Shown here one piece after another: positions 1 through 5,530 of a stretch of 6,681 bases of DNA. Position 1 is the first letter of the stretch. Each line of letters opens with the position of its first letter. The notes under the pieces were generated by a model. It worked only from the letters and a program-made list of their open reading frames with translations. It did not search any database and was not told where the DNA came from. Origin of the DNA: Clostridia bacterium. GTDB lineage: Bacteria; Bacillota; Clostridia; Oscillospirales; CAG-272. The stretch is from contig JAGCJD010000168.1 in the NCBI GenBank assembly GCA_017648425.1, forward strand, positions 1 through 6,681, given 5' to 3'. Both the position numbers and the translations under genes were made by a program.

Positions 1-10
1 TCACAGATAT

Positions 11-16
11 CTCCTA
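11..16 (-). promoter_or_regulatory. Possible Shine-Dalgarno site of a divergent gene starting at the window edge
   Basis: Read on the minus strand, positions 18 to 9 give CATAGGAGAT, identical over ten bases to the ribosome binding site in front of the gene at 1477. AGGAGA (16 to 11) is followed after six bases by GTG (4 to 2). An ATG beginning at position 1 would be nine bases away. Either spacing suits translation initiation. The coding part would lie wholly outside the window. A divergently transcribed regulator is common at sugar-acid loci, but nothing here identifies the product. Confidence 0.35.
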
Positions 17-46
17 TGGACTTATCGTTATTTGTATATTATATAT

Positions 47-75
47 ATTATATATTTTTTAAAGAAACAGCGCAA
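47..75 (-). promoter_or_regulatory. Weak candidate promoter for the divergent gene
   Basis: On the minus strand a perfect TATAAT lies at 52 to 47, with TTGCGC (three of six matches to the -35 consensus) at 75 to 70 and a 17-bp spacer. The distance to the divergent Shine-Dalgarno site is about 30 bp. The surrounding DNA is so AT-rich that -10-like hexamers occur by chance (another lies at 43 to 38), so this is only a plausible assignment. Confidence 0.25.
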
Positions 76-188
76 TACAATTTCTGTAAAATTTAAAATT
101 TTTTAAAAAATACCATTAAAAAAGAGACTGTTTACAAAAAAATATTAACAAAATCGGCGAAAAAGTCAAAATTAAGGACATTTTGTCA

Positions 189-217
189 TTGTATTTATAC
201 TTTGTATATGTTATAAT
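189..217 (+). promoter_or_regulatory. Extended -10 promoter driving the operon
   Basis: A perfect TATAAT -10 hexamer at 212-217 is preceded by TG at 209-210, giving the extended -10 form. A partial -35 element, TTGTAT (189-194), lies 17 bp upstream. A better -35-like hexamer, TTGTCA (183-188), is 23 bp away and so badly spaced. A second overlapping TATAAT occupies 217-222. Transcription would start near 224, leaving a leader of about 80 nt before the first gene. The extended -10 can compensate for the weak -35, and a poor -35 is also typical of promoters helped by an activator. Confidence 0.6.
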
Positions 218-270
218 ATAATTGGTATGGTGGGCTTAGACCTGCTTATCTGTTTGTTTTGCTTGAAGAA

Positions 271-287
271 TATTAAAAATTTTAATA
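271..287. repeat. 17-bp A/T palindrome in the leader of the first gene
   Basis: Positions 271-278 and 280-287 are perfect inverted repeats (TATTAAAA and TTTTAATA) around a single central A. It lies inside the predicted 5' leader, 7 bp before the AGGGGGA ribosome binding site at 294-300. It could be an operator or a weak hairpin near the ribosome binding site. Being entirely A/T within AT-rich DNA, it may also be a composition effect. Confidence 0.4.
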
Positions 288-303
288 AAATTTAGGGGGA
301 GTT

Positions 304-1407
304 ATGTCTGGATTTGGGTATTCTGTGTTAGATTTTGGAGCGGTTGGTGATGGCGTTACCGATGATACTGCGGCTATTCAAAGGGGAATTAATTTTCTTG
401 CAGAGCGTGGTGGAGGAAAGCTGTTCTTCCCGTTTACTAAGGGAGGCTATCGAATAGCTTCGCCGGGAATTGAGGAACTGAACGGTAAACCGTTGCGCTC
501 TCAGTTATATATCCCAGCAGGCAAACACAATATAATTCTTGAAGGTGAAATGCCATGTGTAATGCTATACTCTTATATGGTAAGACCAGATGACGGAAGA
601 TATGCGCCGACAAAGTTTGGCAGAGTTTGCACAAACACGAGAATATTTTCGGATTGGAATCCGCCTGAGGAGCACGATCCAACTGCTCGTCCGTGGTCTA
701 TTCTGTCCGCTCCGATGGGAACCTCGTGCGCGGGAAAATTCAGTGTAAATAGCTTCTCCATACGAAATCTGGAGTTTGCTGTTGCGCTTGACAAGGAAAA
801 AATGTATCCTACTCAAGGAGCGGTTAACCTTGGTAATGTTTCGAGAATAAATATATGCGATTCACAGTTTTGCTTGAACGAGCAGATCGGCGATACCTTT
901 TTGGGCAAGCAACTACAAAAAAATCCATGCCATGTTGCGGGACTTGTTACATCACAGGATCAAACTGATGACAATGTTTTGCGCAATGTTGCGGTGCAGG
1001 GATTTAAATACGGTCTGGTTATGAGTGAGCATGTTGTGGCGGATTATCTGTACATTCATAACTGCGAGGAGGGTGTTACCTTCCATGATTGCTCACACCT
1101 TTCGGTAATCAATCATATAGTTGCCCAGCATAATACCATTATCGTATCAACGACTGATGTTGATCTGTACGGAAACAGAAAAGGCAGCTGTAATGTTATT
1201 ATAGGTTCTGTGAATTTTGAGAGTGGAACAGGCCTTACCCCTGTCGTTTCTCAGTTGAAGTACGGAGTTCGTGATACAGAAAACAGATTGCGCGGAAGCC
1301 TTGTTTGGCATGAGCCGTGGGGAGAGCAAAAATTCCCCGTGCTTGGCGCTAAGAACTTTGTAGTTCAAAAATTTGGTCAGATCGACAACACGACTGAGGG
1401 TAAATGA
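304..1407 (+). CDS. Pectate-lyase-superfamily (beta-helix) protein, no signal peptide
   Basis: This 367-residue protein opens with the hallmark of the Pectate_lyase_3 / GH28-related family: residues 10-26 read DFGAVGDGVTDDTAAIQ, followed by GGGKLFFP and YRI at 36-51, the usual first coil of a right-handed beta-helix. The middle holds family-like coils, for example an NVLRNVAVQGFKYGL segment and a following DYLYIHNCEEGV segment. The start is set by AGGGGGA at 294-300 and an in-frame stop at 286-288, so no signal peptide can be added upstream. I do not see the GH28 polygalacturonase motifs (NTD, DD, GHG, RIK), so no catalytic reaction can be named. Lying first in an operon with glucuronate catabolism genes, it probably acts on a uronic-acid glycan, perhaps inside the cell. 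A phage tail-spike-like protein shares this fold but fits the context poorly. Family assignment is strong; enzymatic role is inference. Confidence 0.85.
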   Translation: MSGFGYSVLDFGAVGDGVTDDTAAIQRGINFLAERGGGKLFFPFTKGGYRIASPGIEELNGKPLRSQLYIPAGKHNIILEGEMPCVMLYSYMVRPDDGRYAPTKFGRVCTNTRIFSDWNPPEEHDPTARPWSILSAPMGTSCAGKFSVNSFSIRNLEFAVALDKEKMYPTQGAVNLGNVSRINICDSQFCLNEQIGDTFLGKQLQKNPCHVAGLVTSQDQTDDNVLRNVAVQGFKYGLVMSEHVVADYLYIHNCEEGVTFHDCSHLSVINHIVAQHNTIIVSTTDVDLYGNRKGSCNVIIGSVNFESGTGLTPVVSQLKYGVRDTENRLRGSLVWHEPWGEQKFPVLGAKNFVVQKFGQIDNTTEGK

Positions 1408-1412
1408 GTAAG

Positions 1413-1435
1413 ATGCGGTTCTTGGAGAATCGTAT
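1413..1435 (+). other. Intercistronic RNA hairpin between the two beta-helix genes
   Basis: In the 69-bp gap, 1413-1422 pairs with 1426-1435 to form a 10-pair stem (two G-U wobbles) closed by a TGG loop. It is followed by an A-run rather than a T-run, so it does not look like a rightward intrinsic terminator. It may protect the 3' end of the first cistron, mark an RNA processing point, or reduce translation coupling to the next gene. No function is shown directly. Confidence 0.5.
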
Positions 1436-1463
1436 AAAAAGTGATAGTAAAATTTTAATTCAT

Positions 1464-1469
1464 AGGAGA
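1464..1469 (+). promoter_or_regulatory. Strong Shine-Dalgarno site fixing the start of the second beta-helix gene
   Basis: AGGAGA lies seven bases before ATG 1477, and an in-frame stop at 1456-1458 rules out any upstream start. This confirms the N-terminus and thus the lack of a signal peptide in the encoded protein. Confidence 0.8.
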
Positions 1470-1476
1470 TGTAAAA

Positions 1477-3387
1477 ATGTATTATCCAATAAAAACACCC
1501 ACAATAATAGATGTAACTAAGCCCCCATATTGTGCCGATAATTCGGGTAGATTGGATTGCACGGAAATACTTTGTCGAGTATTCGATGATGTTATGCAAA
1601 GAGAGGTCGATGGTATAGCGGCATTTGAAAAGCGACTGCTAAATGAGCGTACTGATCTTGTAGAATATTGTATAGGATTTGAAAGCAGAAGATGGTCAAC
1701 GGGATACAATGTTATATTCCCCGAGTATGTTCCTGATGCTCGCATAATATATTTTCCGGCAGGAACATATCTTGTGAGCGATACAATATCCTACACCTTA
1801 AAAAATTTACAGAACATATATCTTTCAAAACCCTATTCCGAGCTAACGCGCGGCATACATCTAATGGGTGAGGATCGCGATAACACGGTAATACGCCTTG
1901 CGGATAATTCGCTTGGATTCGAAAAGGGTAATATGAAGCCCGTTGTAAGCTTTACCATGGCGGCTCGTGCGTGTGAGGTATCATGCTCCAATGTTTCACA
2001 GCTCAATACATTTACAGATATTACAGTGGATTGCGGTAAGGGGAACGAGGGCGCGATAGCGCTTCGATTTGTAGCGAATAATTCGGGAAATGTCGAAAAT
2101 GTCAGATTTAAAGCAGAGGGCGGCGCTATTGGATTGCAGCTTGCATGCGCTGCTGAGGGAGTGTTCCGAAATATTGAAATAAATGGCTTTGACTTGGGAG
2201 TTCATTCCAATGCGAGCTCAATGTGTATTTTTGATACTATTGATTTTTGCAACATTGGTACGGCATGCGTCAATTCTAAAAGAGCTGACGGACATGTGTT
2301 CCGCGAAATAAGCGGTGACGGCGCGCCTGTTTTCAAGCTTGAAGAGGGAAAGGGCAGGCAGTTCTACTTTGGCGGAGATCCGTTATATGACGGAGATTAC
2401 AAAAAAAATTATCTGTACCATATACAGGACGGCGGTGTTTACCGCAACGGCGTGAGGATCGTGGATAATTCTGCGGGAGAGCATGAAAAAATGCCCCGCA
2501 TAGATGTTTCGATAACCGCTGACAATTATGCGTTTGTTGATGATTACGGAGCAATAGGTGATGGAGTAACGGACAGTTCGGAGGCTATTCAGGCTGCTTT
2601 GCGGTCGGGTAAGGAAATAATTCTTTTTGGCGCGGGACACTATCTTGTTAACAGAAAGATACATGTTCCTGCAACGGTAAGACTTATAGACTTTATGTTC
2701 TGTGATTTGTTTTCAGGACCTCAGCTCATCAGTGGAGAGCTTGACAGTCTTTTCGTTATTGATGAGGCAGCTGATACCACCCTTTGCTTTGCAAATCTCT
2801 ATGCTTTTGAACAATTTTACGGACATTTCCGTTTTGTATGCCACGCCGCAAAGCGTGATCTGCTTATGAAGAATGTGCATACACAGACGGCGGCGATGTA
2901 TTTTAATACCGTTAGCGGAAGTCGCGTATATCTTGATAACTGTGCGAGTACAACGGGCACATATACATTGGACACAATATTGTCGCGCTATGGATATTCT
3001 CCCGTGTTCTGCAAAATGATCCCCTTTGAGTTCCACGGACAAGAGGTCTTAGCATATAACCTTAATCCAGAAAGAGCTGATCTCGAAGTGCTTAATGATG
3101 GTTCTCGGCTTGTGGTTTACGGATTGAAGGTGGAGGGAACAGGTACTTCTGTAAACACGATTAACAAGGGAAAAACCTTTGTTTATATTTCATGTGCCTC
3201 AATTGGTAATCCGAAAGCGGAGAACCCTCAGTTTTGTGTTGATGACACATCACAAACAGAGCTTTTCGGCGGTTGGGTAAAAGTCGGATTTAGGAGTATA
3301 TTCAAAAACAAAAAAGATTGCTATATGACAGATGGCAATGAACCGGTGTATTTTGATATATACGAGGACATATTCCCCTTGACTTAA
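1477..3387 (+). CDS. Two-domain pectate-lyase-superfamily (beta-helix) protein, no signal peptide
   Basis: This 636-residue protein appears to be a tandem of two beta-helix units. The second unit begins with a canonical motif at residues 357-372 (YGAIGDGVTDSSEAIQ), followed by a PAGTY-like turn at 384-389 (FGAGHY). The first unit begins with a degenerate motif (DNSGRLDCTEIL, 21-32) but has a clear FPAGTY at 93-98, then coil-rich sequence to about residue 320. Near the C-terminus, LNPE (529-532), LNDG and GLKVEG (549-554) resemble, from memory, a segment common in GH28-related two-helix proteins. Tandem beta-helices of this size are also typical of GH55 beta-1,3-glucanases, so that family is an alternative. 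No signal peptide, membrane segment or GH28 active-site set is visible. It follows its smaller relative by 69 bp and shares its presumed substrate. The fold is well supported; the reaction is unknown. Confidence 0.85.
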   Translation: MYYPIKTPTIIDVTKPPYCADNSGRLDCTEILCRVFDDVMQREVDGIAAFEKRLLNERTDLVEYCIGFESRRWSTGYNVIFPEYVPDARIIYFPAGTYLVSDTISYTLKNLQNIYLSKPYSELTRGIHLMGEDRDNTVIRLADNSLGFEKGNMKPVVSFTMAARACEVSCSNVSQLNTFTDITVDCGKGNEGAIALRFVANNSGNVENVRFKAEGGAIGLQLACAAEGVFRNIEINGFDLGVHSNASSMCIFDTIDFCNIGTACVNSKRADGHVFREISGDGAPVFKLEEGKGRQFYFGGDPLYDGDYKKNYLYHIQDGGVYRNGVRIVDNSAGEHEKMPRIDVSITADNYAFVDDYGAIGDGVTDSSEAIQAALRSGKEIILFGAGHYLVNRKIHVPATVRLIDFMFCDLFSGPQLISGELDSLFVIDEAADTTLCFANLYAFEQFYGHFRFVCHAAKRDLLMKNVHTQTAAMYFNTVSGSRVYLDNCASTTGTYTLDTILSRYGYSPVFCKMIPFEFHGQEVLAYNLNPERADLEVLNDGSRLVVYGLKVEGTGTSVNTINKGKTFVYISCASIGNPKAENPQFCVDDTSQTELFGGWVKVGFRSIFKNKKDCYMTDGNEPVYFDIYEDIFPLT

Positions 3388-3407
3388 TATAAATCAAAAT
3401 GTTTTAT
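3379..3407 (+). promoter_or_regulatory. Weak candidate internal promoter before uxaC
   Basis: TTGACT (3379-3384, five of six matches to the -35 consensus) overlaps the end of the preceding gene. TTTTAT (3402-3407, four of six) follows at a 17-bp spacing. If used, transcription would start near 3414, about 115 nt before uxaC, allowing the catabolic genes to be expressed apart from the beta-helix genes. The -10 is poor, so support is modest. Confidence 0.25.
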
Positions 3408-3457
3408 TGCAACATAACAACATAATCTTGTTTATTATCGGTTACGGAGAAATCAAG

Positions 3458-3520
3458 GTGACCAAAACAATTTTTAGAGTACAAGAAAAATCAATTTTTA
3501 AGGGCGGCGTTACGCTGTAA
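3458..3520 (+). CDS. Possible 20-residue leader peptide before uxaC
   Basis: A GTG start at 3458 is preceded by GGAGA (3446-3450) at a seven-base spacing and opens a 20-codon frame (VTKTIFRVQEKSIFKGGVTL) ending in TAA at 3518-3520. That stop overlaps the AAGGA ribosome binding site of uxaC (3519-3523), so ribosomes finishing the peptide would sit on the next start region. A small hairpin (3505-3517) lies within its last codons, and a 9-bp direct repeat CAATTTTTA (3468-3476 and 3492-3500) yields the repeated TIF/SIF residues. I do not recognise the peptide. It may be a coupling or attenuation leader, or a chance frame in a short gap. Confidence 0.25.
   Translation: MTKTIFRVQEKSIFKGGVTL
3505..3517 (+). 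other. Small hairpin just upstream of the uxaC ribosome binding site
   Basis: CGGCG at 3505-3509 pairs with CGCTG at 3513-3517 around a TTA loop: five pairs, one of them G-U. It is the only GC-rich part of the 142-bp gap and ends one base before the AAGGA site, so it could affect initiation. It is short and may be incidental. Confidence 0.3.
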
Positions 3521-3529
3521 GGATAAAAA

Positions 3530-4918
3530 ATGAGTTATTTAAGAGATAATTTTTTGCTCACGAATAAAACGGCTGAAAAGCTTTATTTTGACTATGCAAA
3601 GGATATGCCGATCTTCGACTATCACTGCCATTTGTCCGAGCGTGAGATACTTGCAAATGAGCCTTGTACAGATCTTTGCGATCTGTGGCTGGGGGGCGAC
3701 CACTACAAGTGGCGTCTTATGCGGAACTTTGGTATTGACGAGGAATATATCACAGGTAAGGCAAGCAAAGAAGAGCGCTTTACTGCCTTCTGCAAAGCTC
3801 TCGGCACGGCATACGGAAATCCTCTATACCACTGGTCACAGGTAGAGCTGAAAGAATTCTTTGGCTGTGAGTTTGAGATAAATGAGAGCAATGCAATCGC
3901 AATCCTTGAACATTGCAACAAGTACATAAAGGAAAATAACATTACTCCGCAGAAGCTCATAGAGCGCTCAAATGTTGCTGCTCTCTGCACCACAAACGAG
4001 GTGTTCGATGACCTGACTGTATTTGATGCGATTGCCAATAAGGATTACAAATTTAAGGTAATTCCCGCATTCAGAGGCGACAAGATAATGGGAATTGACG
4101 CGCCTGCGTACAGAGAATTTCTTGGCAGGTTGGAGGCTCTTACCCACAAGATAACCTGTCTTTCGGAGCTTGAAGCGGCGCTTGAAGCAAGGCTTTGCGA
4201 ATTCATAAAGCGTGGCACACGCGCAAGTGACATAGCAGTTGAGAGAGTTTACCCCGTAACAACACCCGAGGCGGCAGATGCAGTGCTGAAAAAGGCGATC
4301 TCCGGTGAGGTGATCACCGCATCAGAAGCTGATGTGTTCAAGGGATATCTTACATACTTCCTTATGAAGATGTATGCAAAGCACAACATTGTCACAGAGT
4401 TTCATATAGGCGCTATGAGAAACAACAACAGCCGTATGCTCGCGCGTCTTGGACCTGACACAGGATACGACAGCATTTCGGATACCAACAGCATCTCAGC
4501 TATGTCTCGTCTTTTTGACCGTCTTGAAAGTGAAAACAGTCTTCCCAAGACCATTGTATTTAATCTTAATCCCAAGATGAATCCCGAAATCATGACACTC
4601 ATAGGCTGCTTCCAGAGCGGTGAGGCAAAGGGGAAGATGCAGTACGGCGCTGCTTGGTGGTTCCTTGACAACAAGGTGGGAATGGAAAATCACCTTAGAG
4701 ATATGACAGCGACAGGACATCTTGCATCTTTTGTAGGAATGCTCACTGACAGTCGTTCGCTCCTTTCTTATCCCCGTCACCACTATTTCCGAAGAATTCT
4801 CTGCAATTACCTCGGAACTATGATAGAAAATGGCGAGATGACCGCAGACCTTGATGCTGTGGGTGAGGTAATAAAGGATATTTGCTTCCGCAACGCTGTG
4901 GAATATTTTAGCTTGTGA
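3530..4918 (+). CDS. uxaC: Glucuronate/uronate isomerase UxaC
   Basis: UxaC converts D-glucuronate to D-fructuronate (and D-galacturonate to D-tagaturonate) in the cytoplasm, the first step of hexuronate breakdown. The 462-residue protein matches the family along its length and in size (E. coli about 470). Visible signatures are PIFDYHCHL at 27-35, whose His32 and His34 are the metal-binding pair of the amidohydrolase barrel; GDHYKWR near 56-62; FHIGAMRNNN at 291-300; a KMQYGAAWWF segment; and GMLTDSRSLLSY, with Asp407 and Arg409 as conserved active-site residues. The start is supported by AAGGA at 3519-3523, six bases before ATG. The gene is intact. It lies 142 bp after the beta-helix gene and 34 bp before eda, so it heads the catabolic half of the operon. 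Because mannonate dehydratase is also encoded here, glucuronate is the likelier physiological substrate. Confidence 0.97.
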   Translation: MSYLRDNFLLTNKTAEKLYFDYAKDMPIFDYHCHLSEREILANEPCTDLCDLWLGGDHYKWRLMRNFGIDEEYITGKASKEERFTAFCKALGTAYGNPLYHWSQVELKEFFGCEFEINESNAIAILEHCNKYIKENNITPQKLIERSNVAALCTTNEVFDDLTVFDAIANKDYKFKVIPAFRGDKIMGIDAPAYREFLGRLEALTHKITCLSELEAALEARLCEFIKRGTRASDIAVERVYPVTTPEAADAVLKKAISGEVITASEADVFKGYLTYFLMKMYAKHNIVTEFHIGAMRNNNSRMLARLGPDTGYDSISDTNSISAMSRLFDRLESENSLPKTIVFNLNPKMNPEIMTLIGCFQSGEAKGKMQYGAAWWFLDNKVGMENHLRDMTATGHLASFVGMLTDSRSLLSYPRHHYFRRILCNYLGTMIENGEMTADLDAVGEVIKDICFRNAVEYFSL

Positions 4919-4919
4919 T

Positions 4920-4937
4920 AACTTTAAAAACTTTAAA
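4920..4937 (+). repeat. Tandem 9-bp repeat in the uxaC-eda gap
   Basis: AACTTTAAA occurs twice without a break, at 4920-4928 and 4929-4937, directly after the uxaC stop codon. It is A/T-rich and probably arose by slippage. It lies upstream of the weak AAGAGA ribosome binding site of eda (4941-4946). No function is evident. Confidence 0.5.
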
Positions 4938-4952
4938 GAAAAGAGAATAGAA

Positions 4953-5510
4953 ATGCAAAAATACATACCCGTAGTAGTTATTAAAGAAATGTCGGAGACC
5001 GACAAAATACTTACCGCTCTTAAAAACAGCGGCATTATGTGCGCGGAGATCACATTCCGTACGGCTTGCGCGGCAGAAGCAATAGAATATGCTGTAAAGA
5101 ATTATCCCGATATGGAGATAGGCGCAGGTACTGTTATTAATGCGGAGCAGTGCGAGGCGGCTCTGGCGGCAGGCGCGACCTTTATCGTGTCACCCGGATT
5201 TTCTCCTTCGGTAGCGACTATATGTAAGGAGAGAAACATTCCTTACTATCCCGGTTGCGTAACCCCCACAGAAATTATGGCAGCTCTTGAATTCGGTATT
5301 ACTACCGTCAAGTTCTTTCCCGCAAACATATATGGCGGATTAAAGGCTCTCAAAGCGCTCTCCGCTCCTTTCCCCCAGATAAAGTTTATCCCCACAGGCG
5401 GAGTGGACAGAAGTAATATAGACGAGTTTTTGGCGTTTGATAAGATCGCCGCTATCGGTGGAAGCTTTTTCGTAAAGGAAGCGCTTGAAAAGATGGAAGC
5501 AGATAAATAA
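4953..5510 (+). CDS. eda: KDPG aldolase (2-keto-3-deoxy-6-phosphogluconate aldolase), compact form
   Basis: This class I aldolase splits KDPG into pyruvate and glyceraldehyde-3-phosphate, the last step of the pathway. Family signatures are in order: IPVVVIK at 5-11, AEITFRT at 31-37 with catalytic Glu32 and substrate-binding Arg36, GAGTV at 57-61, SPGF at 80-83, YPGCVTPTE at 99-107, VKFFPAN at 119-125 with Schiff-base Lys120, PTGGV, and IGGSFF near the end. At 185 residues it is shorter than the usual 205-215: it begins at the first barrel strand, without the normal N-terminal helix, and stops soon after the phosphate-binding GGS motif, without the last helix. Active-site residues are intact, so it should work. 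The frame is open upstream of ATG 4953, but no usable start with a ribosome site is seen there. The Shine-Dalgarno site (AAGAGA) is weak. Confidence 0.93.
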   Translation: MQKYIPVVVIKEMSETDKILTALKNSGIMCAEITFRTACAAEAIEYAVKNYPDMEIGAGTVINAEQCEAALAAGATFIVSPGFSPSVATICKERNIPYYPGCVTPTEIMAALEFGITTVKFFPANIYGGLKALKALSAPFPQIKFIPTGGVDRSNIDEFLAFDKIAAIGGSFFVKEALEKMEADK

Positions 5511-5530
5511 GGAAAGGAAAAGAAAGAATT

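Larger units (their letters stand above)
1..303. promoter_or_regulatory. AT-rich intergenic control region upstream of the uronate locus
   Basis: I see no convincing gene in this 303-bp stretch. It is strongly AT-rich, with runs such as the alternating TA tract around 35-56 and a self-complementary A/T block at 98-111. It appears to be a divergent control region: a minus-strand Shine-Dalgarno-like site lies at its left end, and a rightward promoter plus a roughly 80-nt leader lies at its right end. A short inverted repeat (GACA, three T, TGTC; 177-187) sits just upstream of the -35 region and could be part of a regulator operator, but it is short enough to be chance. I recognised no catabolite-repression (cre-type) site. 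Confidence 0.6.

Noticed and set aside
98..111. A 14-bp perfect palindrome of six T and six A flanked by A and T, as a regulator site or terminator.
   Set aside because: Homopolymer A/T blocks are expected in this AT-rich stretch, and it lacks a GC stem; there is no reason to give it a function.
304..1407. Phage tail spike or prophage remnant as the identity of the first beta-helix gene.
   Set aside because: The fold is shared with tail spikes, but no phage genes are nearby and the gene is co-directional with a uronate catabolic operon.
1404..1520. A 38-codon frame starting with an ATGA overlap at the end of the first beta-helix gene, preceded by GAGGG.
   Set aside because: It runs 44 bases into the well-supported gene at 1477, in a different frame, shows no recognisable product, and its first part is better explained by the intercistronic hairpin.
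1147..1599. A 150-codon minus-strand frame across the junction of the two beta-helix genes.
   Set aside because: It lies antisense to two genes with clear family motifs, has no convincing product features, and reads across the intergenic gap; it is best seen as a shadow frame.
3388..3457. An intrinsic terminator after the second beta-helix gene.
   Set aside because: Only a 5-pair A/T stem (3422-3426 with 3434-3438) is present, with no GC stem and no T-run after it, so it would not be expected to terminate.
4496..5053. A 185-codon minus-strand frame opposite the end of uxaC and start of eda.
   Set aside because: Both plus-strand genes here are confirmed by catalytic motifs and full-length family match; the antisense product resembles nothing I know.
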